Assembly (NCBI GenBank): GCA_039881145.1
Contig: JAYKKI010000087.1
Coordinates: forward strand, 8,362,001-8,426,000
Source of the DNA: Druceiella hillmani
Taxonomy: Eukaryota > Arthropoda > Insecta > Lepidoptera > Hepialidae
Reading direction: 5' to 3'
DNA: 64,000 nucleotides
Numbering within the stretch: position 1 is the first letter of the stretch; the number at the start of each line of letters is the position of its first letter. Below the pieces are notes generated by a model. That model was not told where the DNA came from, made no database searches, and saw nothing but the letters and a program-made list of their open reading frames with translations. This document shows, one piece after another, positions 1 through 10,330 of the stretch. Made by a program: the position numbers and the translations under genes.

Positions 1-64
1 TGTGTGCGTGCGTGTGTGAGTGCGTGTGTGAGTGCGTGTGCGCGTGCGCGTGCGTGTGCGCGTG

Positions 65-105
<41 letters not shown>

Positions 106-194
106 CTTTGTGTGTGTGTCTGTGTGTGTGTGTGTGTGCGTCTGTGTATGTGTGTGTGTGTGTGTGTGTCTGTGCGCGTGTGTGTGTGTGTGTT
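1..194. repeat. (GT)n microsatellite with GC interruptions
   Basis: The window opens inside an almost pure GT tract broken by CG and TC dinucleotides. Cysteine/valine-rich open frames across it are only readings of the repeat. The true left edge lies outside the window. Confidence 0.95.
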
Positions 195-3100
195 ACGCGA
201 TTTCATGACTGATTTCATGAATAATAATTGATTCGAATAGTATACTAGTACAAAGAATAAAATACACACTAGTTTTATAACTTTTCGCAAAATTGTCGAT
301 TTAAAATTTTCTCTAAAGAATAATATATGCATAGAGATTCTCTATACATATTTTATTCTAGCATGTAACCAGAAAATTTTATTGCATCAATTTATTTCAT
401 TTGATGGCTTATAATTGATATTGTAGTCATAAATGCATGTACGTGCTTAGGAGCACTCGCTTATTTGTTTATATGTATGTGTTGAATGCATATCCTCACT
501 GACTGTCAGAGTTGATAGCATGAGGTAATCGCTATAACTGAGCGGATTATAGCGAGTAAAAGGCAGGTTGCAGGAATGCTTAACGAGCATTCGTTTACAT
601 TTATATATATGCCATTATTTTTTTGGTCATAATAAATGTATGGGTACCAATCTTTTACATTATTAGATTTCATATTTACGTTTCAGTGTAAAATTTAATG
701 TTTCAGTACAACCTTGAAAATTTCGTTAGGATACTAGTTTTCCAACCCATACTCACTTATTGGTTTTTCTTAACTCGTGGTATGTTGTGCCATATTTTTT
801 TTACGCATAGTACTATTGATAATCGTCATTATATGTTTAATTTTTGCTTCGTAATGAAATGGTGCTTTTAGTGCTATTTGATGTCCTTATGTGAATTTGT
901 CGCGCGAAGATAATTTTTGTGTACATCACAAATATAATTTGAAAATATTTATTACCTTGTAAATTTAAAACTTTCCAAGTATTTTGTTTCAGAAAGGCTT
1001 TATAAAAGAAAACCTCACTACGGATTTTGTGAATTTTCATGAAAGCAATGAACCCGTATAAGACACATTTACAACCTTAAATTATTGGGTGACCTGTAAA
1101 ATACTCATTACTAAACAAAATGTTTTATATTTATGGTTAATCGAATTTTAATATAGCATATATACGATGGTAACAAAAAAGTGTCCAGAATTTCGAAATA
1201 TTAAACCAATGTAATCATCCCGCTTGATCTCTCGGAAAATTTAACTAAGATACAGAATTTGCCGTTTTGCAGACATAATTCAACAAAATAGTTATTCATA
1301 ATTTGTTAGTATTTTTTGCAAATTGTTTATAATTGAACAGTTTTGCTTTTAAAATGAGACTGAAATATTCAATGCCTTTCAACTTAAATGACTATTTCCA
1401 TACACTTCCTGTATCATCGAGTATATTTCTATTAAAATTAAATTAACAATAAATAAAAATTATCTGAAAATATCGAAACATATTGATTTTCATCTGTATA
1501 TTCGCTAGCAATAACTAACTTAATACTGTATGTTCATGAAATAGGGGAGATTACTTATATCAACTATACGAGAAAAACGATTACATTCAGTTCTAATGGT
1601 GACGAGTACTCCCATGATTATCTGAGATCTATAGTTCAAGGTTAACCCTTTATACTTATTCAAATTTATAGGTACAACCAGCAAAAATCATAACAATACA
1701 TATTATTTCTCTCAAAAAGAAGTCAATATAACAGTTATTGCGTAGCCGTTAACAGTTATTGCGTGAACATTGTATGCGGAAACTCAATTACACATAAGTC
1801 AATTATAATGATATCATCCCAAAGCATCGTAATTAAATCAATAAGAGATTATGATTACGGTGGTAGAAAAAGCTAAACCCTAAAAATAAACTACCTTAAA
1901 ATCTAATTGCTTGAGTGCTATTTCGATTATTGTAATTTATGAGAAGTAAGAAAAATATTAGAGGGAGTACTCAACTATGAAGTTATCAACTTTAGTTCAT
2001 AATGTAATGGTGGGGAGCCATCATTAAGAAAGTTTTTGTCCGTCCCAATACTAATAATATATTTCCATAATGCGGTCGTAATTTTTTGAGTAGGCTGCCA
2101 GATTGCGAACGATGCCAAATTGGGCCGAATGACTTGAATAAAAATTGAAGGATGACCTAATTTTCGCTCATTCATGCGTAACAATCAAATGACCGTGTCA
2201 CGATTCAAGTAAAACCCCCATTGTCTTGAAAACGAGGTTACTCGTTTCTAAACGTCTCAGTACGTGAATATTAATGACTTAACCCGTCATTTTTGTTATA
2301 GTAAAAGTGATCCCTGATAAAAAAAAACGACATCGAATCCTTATAATGAATTCTTTGAAAAATAGTCCGATATATATATGGAATTTTTATAGAAGGATTA
2401 AATCTTACAAGGGTTCCGTTTTTCCTTTTAAGATGACCCTAAAATCTTAATATGCTCTCTATAGGTATTTAATTTTTAATATAAATACACACATTGTTTC
2501 TTTGTAGTTAGTGTAATTGATTAAGGCGTTTTTATCAAGCAATTAAAGTATTTCGTATGCAACACAATAAATGTTGTAAAACCATACAACCATATATAAA
2601 TTACAAATCGAAATATCCAATACAGAAAAAATATATTTCTTCCTGCTTTGTTGTCTTCGTTAAAATTAATTACATTGCATAAATATATAAATAGATGGTT
2701 TGTAGCTAAATTTTTTTCAATTTTCAAACTAAATTTTGTGAGCCAAAAATTAGAACAGAACTAGATTGTTTATATTAAATAATTAGTTAAGAAAGGTTCA
2801 GTTTAATTAAATTTTAATAGAGACTAACTTCATTTTCAACGCTTGGAAAAATATGATCCCCTATAATACATTTCTTTAAAAAAATTAAGGAATCTTATAT
2901 AAAACAGGAGATGGTAAAACTGTCAACTTTATCGTTTTGAAATTGTGCACGTTTACTAATTTCATCGATCTCTTTAGGTTACTTTCAATGGGCATAGTAG
3001 TGTATTCTTTATCTCTACTATGATGCTAACATTTTTAGTAAACGGCTTTTCCAGTTGCCCTTCCCCTGGATGTTAACGCAATATAAAGTCTAATAGTTCC

Positions 3101-3868
3101 AAAACTGCTGATAATATTTTAAAGCTCTTGCTATAAACTTTTTATTTTGTTTATGTGAAGTTCTAAGTACATAATTTTGTAAGCCTCTATTTTTTTCATT
3201 GGAATATTCTCCTTTAAATATATAATATTACTTTTTTTAATTTAGAGAAAAATACCATCGTTAAACGGTGTCTGCCTAAAAATTAAACATATTAACGCTG
3301 CATTTTTGCTATCACCAACCATAAAATATATATAAAAGTAACCATTTCGTTATGCCCCATTGATGGAATGGAAATTTTGTAGTTCCATAAAATACAAGGC
3401 GTAAGGCGGCCTTACTTCATATTATATGCGTGATCCTGCTTTATGAGGCATAGCGGAATTCGCTTTCCAGTTGAGGTTTTGCGGTTTTATTACGTAACAG
3501 ATGATACCTATTTCCTTGTTATCTAAACATACTCGAAAATGCGTAAGTTATAATTATTTGCAAGTAGTATTTTATCCTAAAAAAATATATTTTTTACTAT
3601 AATCAAATTGTGAAAAGAAAGAAGTTGAATAGAATGTGATAAAACTATAAAACTTTTGTAAAATTGAAGAAAAAAATATAAAAGTCCCAGTCAAACACTC
3701 TTTTGTTCACCCATTTCAGTGCATCTGCATAATTCTCATTCGGACTTAGATGTATTATAATAAGTGATAAAGTCCATGTTATAGGTATCATCACACTTTT
3801 ATCATTTTCATATAAATTTAGTGCAACAAAATATTGCATATTTCCCACATTTTTGAATGTGTGTCACA
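195..3868. other. No gene seen
   Basis: AT-rich single-copy-looking DNA. The short open frames (for example minus 837-1040, 1975-2184 and 2521-2727) have no recognisable domain and amino-acid content typical of translated AT-rich noncoding DNA. I see no transposon ends and no RNA gene. Confidence 0.6.
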
Positions 3869-4178
3869 ATGAATGTCACATCAAACAAATGATTCTCAAA
3901 ACAAAAAAAATATACGTAAATAGTTTCTTTGCGTTGTCCGCATTCAAAGAGCAGACCCCAATGAATGTCACATCAAACAAATGTCACTTCAAACAAATTA
4001 TTCTCAAAACAAAAAAAATATACGTAAATAGTTTCTTTGTGTTGTCCGCGTTCAAAGAGCAGACCCCAATGAATGTCACATCAAACAAATGTCACATCAA
4101 ACAAATTATTCTCAAAACAAAAAAAATATACGTAAATAGTTTCTTTGTGTTGTCCGCGTTCAAAGAGCAGACCCCAAT
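3869..4178 (+). repeat. 108-bp minisatellite, about 2.9 copies
   Basis: Three consecutive units begin with aatgaatgtcacatcaaac near 3869, 3960 and 4068. The last two are 108 bp and nearly identical; the first lacks a short internal sub-repeat. Inside each full unit the motif atgtcacatcaaacaa occurs twice. Because 108 is divisible by three, one frame stays open over all copies (3853-4224, opening on TTG) and reads as 36-residue repeats containing IILKTKKIYVNSFF. Nothing else suggests a real protein, so I call it a recently expanded minisatellite. Confidence 0.85.
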
Positions 4179-4870
4179 CGACTCATTGAATTTACACGTC
4201 ATCTCGCTTTTCACTGAAACTTGAACGAATAGCAACACGGTAGAATCGACAAACCATCACAAAGTCACGGAACGTACATGCACGGAGAGTGTTGACGTCC
4301 ACTCGGTACGGCGTCGGGTGCGGAAAGGGCGAGTGCGTTGAACATGTTTATATTTATTGATTGCGGACAACATTTCATTATTTTCTATCTCCGTTTAAAC
4401 ATTCTCACCTTTTCGTAGACCAAGCTTATTTGGCAAAAAACAATGCAGTTTTGTAAACAAAACTCATTCCTTTTCTGATCATCGAACTTGAGAGTACTCT
4501 ATCAAACTCCTTTTTCCCAGTGCAGTATCCACGTGAGAATATGTTGTTATTTTCAGAGAAACTTGCTTCACATTTCCATTAATAGATTGGTGATACGGTA
4601 TGTAGAAGTCCAAATACACTTATATTTTTCCACGCTTTTTGCACGAGAAAAGATGTGCTACGTTAGATATTTCTATCTTCGAGTGCCCTGGAGACTAATG
4701 GAAATTGCAGTTACTATACAAATAATAAATACATTATTAAATTAAATGAAATAATTACCGCATTGTTGTGAAGAAATATTAGATGATATCAATAGTGTCA
4801 ATTTTTCGATGAAAAAGGCTGACACTCAAAATCTAATTTCCGCAAATGCGACTATATTGCAATCAATAAA
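4179..4870. other. No gene seen; short GC-richer patch
   Basis: About 4255-4345 is clearly richer in G+C and CpG than its surroundings. I cannot assign it to a promoter or to a transposon end. The rest is plain AT-rich sequence leading into the LINE remnant. Confidence 0.4.
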
Positions 4871-6895
4871 GCGCTGGCATTTATAAATTGGAAAAAGGAC
4901 TTTCATCAGCTTTCAGCTACCTGTACTATAGACAGATTTTATACAAATATCTTTGATATTATCAATAAATTAGTATTAAAGAAACCACAAAAAGCCAGGA
5001 AATATCCAACTTGGTATACTCCTAAATTAATATAGGTAAAAAAAGTAAAGGAAAATTCTGGGTAAATGGGATATTATATGGTAACTTCTCTGATTACTTA
5101 CACATCTTTAAATTAGGAAGTCTATTTAAAAAAAATGTTCTAGTATTGTATTCATGACTATGTCCAAAATGCTGAGAAACCTATTTATAACAACGTAAAA
5201 GGTTTAAGGTCATACGTGTTATCCTTGAAGAAGTCGGAAGGATACCCATCGTCGTACCCATGACTTTCGAAGGTTATGAATCGAATGAGATTCAAACGAT
5301 ATGACAAATGTTTTCTAGTTTCTTCTAATCTACCTTTGAACGGAATCCACCTCCCAATCCAAATGATATTTGTGAATCCTTCGAACCATACCTACCTTCT
5401 CACTACAATTTGACATTTCAAACAGTCATTAATATCATCTCCATCTGCTTCCAATGGGATGAAATAACTAATACTCCCAAGAAAAGCAATTCCAGTAAGG
5501 GAGCAGGTCCAGACAATATCGAACCTATATTTCCTAAAAACACACAAAATACAATTTATATTCCACTCACTATAATATTTAACGTGTGCATCGTGCAGGG
5601 TACGTTTCCAGGCTGCTGGAAAGTTGCATACATAATATCAGTATACAAATCTGGTAGTAAACAATCTATCAAAAATGATCGACCGATATCTATTTTATTA
5701 GTAATATCTAAGGTATTTAGGTATTAAAAAAGTGGTTTACAGTGGGATTTATGCGGCATTGCACCCGCATATTATTAAGGAGCAGAATGGATTCGTACGG
5801 AACCTGATTCTGTACGCAATATTCAAATTTCTTCAAATCTATGGATTGCAGGACACAGATTGACTTCATCTGTACAAATTTTAAAAAAGCTTTCGATAAA
5901 ATTTATTATCTTATCTTGCTGAAAAAACGCTCTTTTAACGGTATAAAGAGTATTTTACTTGGTTGGTTCATCTCCTATTTCGGCAGCAGGCAGTAGGCAG
6001 TAAAAATTAACTGTTTTAAATCACTGTATGTTCTCGTGACTTCAGAGGTACCTCAAGGTTCCATATTGCGTTCCCTTTTGTTCATCATGTTTATAAATTA
6101 TATCCCTGACTGCTTTAAACACAACAAGTTCCTGTTATATATTGACGATCTAAAGATTTTCTCCAAAATGAGAGAGTCTTCTTATCATGCAAAGCTACAA
6201 GAAGATTTTGATAGACTAGACGCATATTGCCTGCTAAACAAATACAATGAAGTCACAGTAAGTGTAAATCGATCACTTTTTCTAAAAACAAGACAATATA
6301 TTTTCACACCTATGACATAGGTGGCCATTCTTTGGAGTCTGTTAATTGCATACCTATGACATAGGTGGCCATTGCATACCTATGACATAGGTGGCCATGT
6401 TAATTGCATACGCGATCTTGGCGTGATGTTTGACCAAAACTTACATTTTGATATTCTTATCAAGCCGATCGCCTCGCAAGCTTATGATTTGCTGGGCGTT
6501 GTCTTACGAATACACGATCTCAACTTGAATATGCTTTTCCAGTCTGGAATCCATACTATCTTACAAGCTCTGATATGAAGGAAAGAGTGCAAAAACGATT
6601 TATATGTTCGTTGCAATATTGCTTCAATATGCGCAAAATAGACTATCTTAATGCATTGTACGCATTCAAATACCGAACTCTCTAGGAAAGGCGCATCTAG
6701 CTTGGAGCAGTTGTGCTTTATAATATCTACCATATTCGTTACGATTGCGCCGATATAGTAAATCAGTTGCAGTTTTGTGTGCCAGAGAGAGCGACCCGTA
6801 GCTCTGTGCTTTTTTATCTACCTACCGCTCGCACTAATGCTGATGCTCGCGTAGCACTACGCAGGCTTATAATGACTGAATATTTAATTCTCTGA
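4871..6895 (+). pseudogene. Non-LTR retrotransposon (LINE) reverse transcriptase, broken
   Basis: This is the decayed second ORF of a Jockey/CR1-like LINE, read in several frames. 4871-5035 gives the endonuclease-RT linker (KARKYPTWYTPKLI, then a stop). 5410-5727 gives the RT fingers: SSKGAGPDNI, then KVAYIISVYKSGSK and NDRPISIL. 5850-5990 gives palm motif A as TNFKKAFDK, with Asn where the catalytic Asp is expected. 6036-6320 gives motif B as PQGSILRSLLF and an intact motif C, YIDD. 6413-6560 reads IRDLGVMFDQNLHFD, the usual post-palm segment. 6560-6895 gives the C-terminus (KERVQKRF ... LPTARTNADARVALRRL). Frameshifts, stops and the motif A change show it is dead. The endonuclease domain is not recognisable upstream. 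Confidence 0.85.
6307..6401 (+). repeat. Triplicated palindromic segment inside the LINE remnant
   Basis: The segment acctatgacataggtggcc occurs three times (about 6307, 6353 and 6379), separated by gcata and partial copies of the original codons. The core cctatgacatagg is itself nearly palindromic. It encodes the TYDIGGH part of the RT, so it is a local duplication made after or during decay of the element. It puts a stop into the frame near 6320. Confidence 0.8.
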
Positions 6896-7350
6896 ACCTG
6901 TTCGCTGACTCATTACTTCCATACAAGTAGTCAATATAATATAATACTTTACAACCATTATTCCTTTGAAAGAATTATCAGTAAAATTTATTTTTTTTTA
7001 TTCTTCCTCAAATCCATATTATTACAAACAGGATGATTCATACTATTAATTATATTGCTGATAACTATTATAGTGAATTTTGAATGAAAGGCTGATTTCA
7101 ATAATATCAATATTTATTGCTTGTTTACCAATATCAAATGTTTTATAATTAAATTAATGTTATATAACATTTCTGTACATTTAATATATTATACAAATAT
7201 TTATCTAAGACTGAGGATATATGTAAGTAGAATATTATTTTGATGTGGGAATGTTCGGATACAAGTTGATCTAAAAACTCGTTTTTGTATCTCAATATGA
7301 CTTTTATCTATTTTTTCCCATAGGTGAAAAATAAATAAATAAATAAATTG
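6896..7350 (+). mobile_element. LINE 3' untranslated region and tail
   Basis: AT-rich sequence follows the RT C-terminus and ends with a short (AAAT)n run at about 7328-7350, the kind of simple tail found at the 3' end of Jockey-like elements. No target-site duplication could be matched, because the 5' end of the element is not defined. Confidence 0.5.
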
Positions 7351-7403
7351 TTTTGGTAAGCTGTTCTTGAATTCACTTCATTCCGCTTAACAGTATAATA
7401 AAG

Positions 7404-7651
7404 TATTGAATATATTTGGCGTTAGTTTTGTAGAAATTCATTATTCACAATTAAATGAAACTCCGTGATGTAGTATTATTTCTACTATCTTTAATTTCTT
7501 TACCACGACCTAGGTTTCGTTGTATTACAACATCTTCAGGTGGGATATTAGCAAAAATTTTATCTTTGCTAATACAACGAAACCTAGGTCGTGGTAAAGA
7601 AATTAAAGATTGTAGAAATAATACTACATCACGTAGCTTCATTTAATTGTG
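7404..7651 (-). mobile_element. Hammerhead-bearing foldback element, copy 1
   Basis: Member of the foldback family described in the summary, inserted in minus orientation. The insertion is flanked by the 12-bp direct repeat agtataataaag at 7392-7403 and 7652-7663. The left part is the 3' tail in reverse complement (tattgaatatatttggcgtt). The left arm holds the complete motif cluster. The right arm has lost the segment corresponding to ctgaagatgttgta. The palindrome gives look-alike 63-codon frames on both strands starting MKLRDVVLFL, which are not genes. Confidence 0.85.
7503..7543 (-). ncRNA. Candidate minimal type I hammerhead ribozyme
   Basis: Read on the minus strand: CCAC, CTGAAGA, T, GTTGT-aat-ACAAC, GAAA, CC-ta-GG, TC, GTGG. 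This supplies stem I (CCAC/GTGG), the CUGANGA box, stem II, the GAAA box, a very short stem III and a GUC cleavage triplet. One nucleotide (U) sits between CUGAAGA and stem II beyond the textbook core. Short stem III hammerheads are known from Penelope-like elements and retrozymes; activity here is inferred. Confidence 0.5.
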
Positions 7652-7663
7652 AGTATAATAAAG

Positions 7664-8233
7664 GTTAATATACTAAATGAACAAATAAATAAATATCATC
7701 GCCCATACTTAATATCTTCTAGACATAATATAATTAGACAACATTGATACTACAGTACTCTTCAAATTGTTTCAGCCCAAATACATAATATGTAAATATA
7801 AGTATATATAAAAAAAATTGAAAGAAATAAATAAATAAATAAAAAAAATAAAATATAAAAAAATGCATATACGAATAAAGAAATAAATATATGAATAAAT
7901 AAAACCGGAGATATAGCATTGGTGGTATAACCTTGTTCTTCTTTCAGATACCCTTGCTTTTGTATAAATATATTACCGAGAATAACTTCCATTTAATTTT
8001 ATTACATACACCAGGACATTTGCAATGTACAACCTCATATAATAACTGAAATTGAATTTATTTTTCTCACTAAAATACTAGTATATCGTATAACTCTCGG
8101 AAATATAATAAAACCTACACCGCTCCCTTACAATAAACTCACTAACATAAGCGGTGGGAAAACCCACACAAACCCGGCTTCCGCTATTGTGTTTGAAACA
8201 TATAAATGCTGTTGGATGTTCCTAAGAGTTAAC
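7664..8233. other. No gene seen
   Basis: AT-rich spacer with (aaat)-like low-complexity runs around 7825-7905. It separates foldback copy 1 from its partial duplicate. Confidence 0.5.
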
Positions 8234-8322
8234 ATTTGCTAATAGGTCGTGGTAAAGACCTTAAATAAAGTATAAATAATACTACATCACGTAGTTTCAT
8301 TTAATTGTTAGTATAATAAAGA
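8234..8322 (-). mobile_element. Partial foldback element (duplicated piece of copy 1)
   Basis: The sequence runs from tttgctaat straight into aggtcgtggtaaag and on to the 5'-terminal attaattgt-like end, followed by agtataataaag. The same flanking 12-mer borders copy 1 at 7652. This fragment is therefore probably a duplicate of 7561-7663 with an internal deletion, not an independent insertion. The hammerhead core is missing. Confidence 0.6.
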
Positions 8323-8559
8323 TAAACACCCTTCCAAGCCCACTTAATATTGCTATTTAAAGCGTGCGGTCTAGGTCGTTGTTAATGTGTAGAAGAACGC
8401 AGTGTTGGTATTTCAAGTAAATATATTACTGATTTATAAAAACGCATATTTACTATAGCTAAAGAAAGAGTACTTTATTTCACCTTACGAAAGGAGCTAT
8501 TATTTAAGTACTTAAGGTCACAATTCCCTATTATTTTACTAATTTGTCAACTATAAGGT

Positions 8560-8616
8560 ATATATATACACATTAATGTGGTTCCCTTATATATACACAT
8601 TAATGTGGTTCCCTTA
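8560..8616 (+). repeat. 27-bp tandem duplication
   Basis: A unit containing acacattaatgtggttccct is repeated twice with a 27-bp period. The acattaatgt core is palindromic. No other function is visible. Confidence 0.85.
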
Positions 8617-9138
8617 TTTTCACCTAAATAGTTCTATGCAATTTCGTCCTGATCCCTTTTATATATTTTAATTTTTTTTTACCTATTACGGTGAAACTAA
8701 AATGACAATTTTAAAATACGTAGTAAACATACGTATGTAGATAAGCACTTTCACTAGAATATATATGTTTAAACAAATGTTAATTCATCCACTTTTCGTG
8801 AGAGTTATTAAGAATCTATTTATTTTTGTGTTGTTTTCAAACTGTTATTCAATAAAAATTTTTAGTTCCTGGAATACTTAAAATATTTTACAGGTTTCTT
8901 TATTACCGTTTCCTTTAATACGAAAATGTAATATTACATAAGCCCGGAAACATAACAATTAGTGAAGCATTTTACAGCATAAAATAAAGGGCAGAATTTT
9001 AAAAAGCCACGATTTAATTAAAAAACGATTAAATAATTAGAAACGCAAGAAAATCAGTTAGGGCTGCCATTACCATTTCCGTTTCCAATATAAATTACAT
9101 TGTAGCAACATAGAAAAAATTAATAACTAAGCTTCTAA
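8617..9138. other. No gene seen
   Basis: AT-rich sequence upstream of the Helitron helicase fragment. It may hold more of that element, but I could not read helicase motifs in it. Confidence 0.4.
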
Positions 9139-9408
9139 AAAAAATCATTCGCCAAAGGGCAAGTTCATGTGGCTCTTGGTAGAGTACGATCTTTGGATGG
9201 GGTAGTAATAACTGATCTAAATCAAAGAAAACTCTTTATCAATCCACAAAATAGCATAGAATTGGAAGAATTAGAGTGGTTAAGAAACGTAATACGTGAA
9301 TCACATACCGATGAAGCCGAAGAAAGGCTACAAATAGTTAATCCAGATCAATCTGAAATGTTTATTACAACACCCCCTGATCAGTCAAAAAATATGACAC
9401 CTGACTAA
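9139..9408 (+). pseudogene. C-terminal end of a Helitron PIF1-type helicase
   Basis: The frame opens after a stop at 9136 and reads FAKGQVHVALGRVRSLDGV then VITDLNQRKLFINPQNS before ending at 9408. This matches the last helicase motif of PIF1/Rep-Hel proteins, usually QVYVALSRVRSLDGL; here the Ser is Gly. It is the final roughly 80 residues only, so the Rep domain and helicase motifs I-V are absent. The codons after the motif are still open, which suggests fairly young decay. A second, worse copy lies at 30548-30729 on the other strand. Confidence 0.75.
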
Positions 9409-10330
9409 TAAACTCCACCGTTAAATGGCAAACTTTTACCAAAAACCGTATCAAAATCGGTCAAACGGTTTTGGAGAAAAATGGGAATATTGGTTTCCAA
9501 TAAAATGTTGTAGCGCCCCCTGGCGAGCTAATACCACAACATTGATCTGAGAATCATCGCCCTTTAGTACCGAATATTTTGTAGAAAACCGTGTCTAAAT
9601 CGATCAAACCATTTTGGAAATAAATAGGAACATTCGTTTGCAATAAAATATTGCAGCGCCCTCTGGTGAGCTAAAGTTGTAATAAGTATTTGAGATCCAT
9701 CGTTGATTACTCCAAATATTTTACAGAAAACAGTGTCTAAATCGGTTAAACCATTTTGGAAATAAATGTGTACATTCGTTTGCAACAAAATGTGGCAGCA
9801 CCCCCGGTGAGCTAACCTTACATCATCTATCTGAGAAGCATCGTCGATTAGTTCCAAATATTCAACAAAATGTTAATTGCGCCGCCCCCTGGTGAGTAAT
9901 CACCATAACCCTGTCGCCCCCTGGTGATAATCACCATAACCCTGTCGCCCCTGCTGAGTAATCACCATAACCATAACACCTGTCCAAGAATCATCGTCGA
10001 TCAGTCACAAATATTGTGCGGAAAAAATATCTAAATAGGGAAATAAATTGAAACATTAATTTGGAATAAAATATTTACTGCGACGTCCTCTGGTGAGTAA
10101 TAACCATAAAAAGACCTTGTCTTAGACCCATTGCCAATGAATCATAAACATTTTACAGAAAACCGTTTCTAAATCGGTGAAACCATTTTGAAGATAAATG
10201 GGAACATTGGATTGTACACACAAACAAAGAAACAAACAAATAACCTCTCACCTTAAACGCATGTACCTCCTCCTTTACGTCGTGGGTAAGAAGGAGTAAG
10301 TAGAATAGAGAAAATTTTCATAAAATTAAA
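9139..10330 (+). mobile_element. Helitron-like 3' part, copy 1
   Basis: The helicase tail is followed by about six imperfect tandem units of 135-150 bp (roughly 9420, 9563, 9706, 9847, 9998 and 10137). Each contains a run like aaaaccgtgtctaaatcgg, then gggaacattcgtttgcaa, then gcgccccctggtgag. Within 9880-9980 a shorter unit of about 33 bp, cgccccctggtga with aatcaccataaccctgt, has further multiplied. The end is taken near taaacgcatgtacctcctc, which is conserved in the second copy. No exact terminus or insertion site could be fixed. Confidence 0.7.

Noticed and set aside
4..231. Cys/Val-rich ORFs at the window start
   Set aside because: Translation of the (GT)n microsatellite.
7451..7646. 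Opposed 63-codon frames starting MKLRDVVLFL, and a 70-codon relative at 60594-60806
   Set aside because: They are two readings of one palindromic repeat. Frames differ between copies and none is preserved in the 33, 39 and 56 kb copies.
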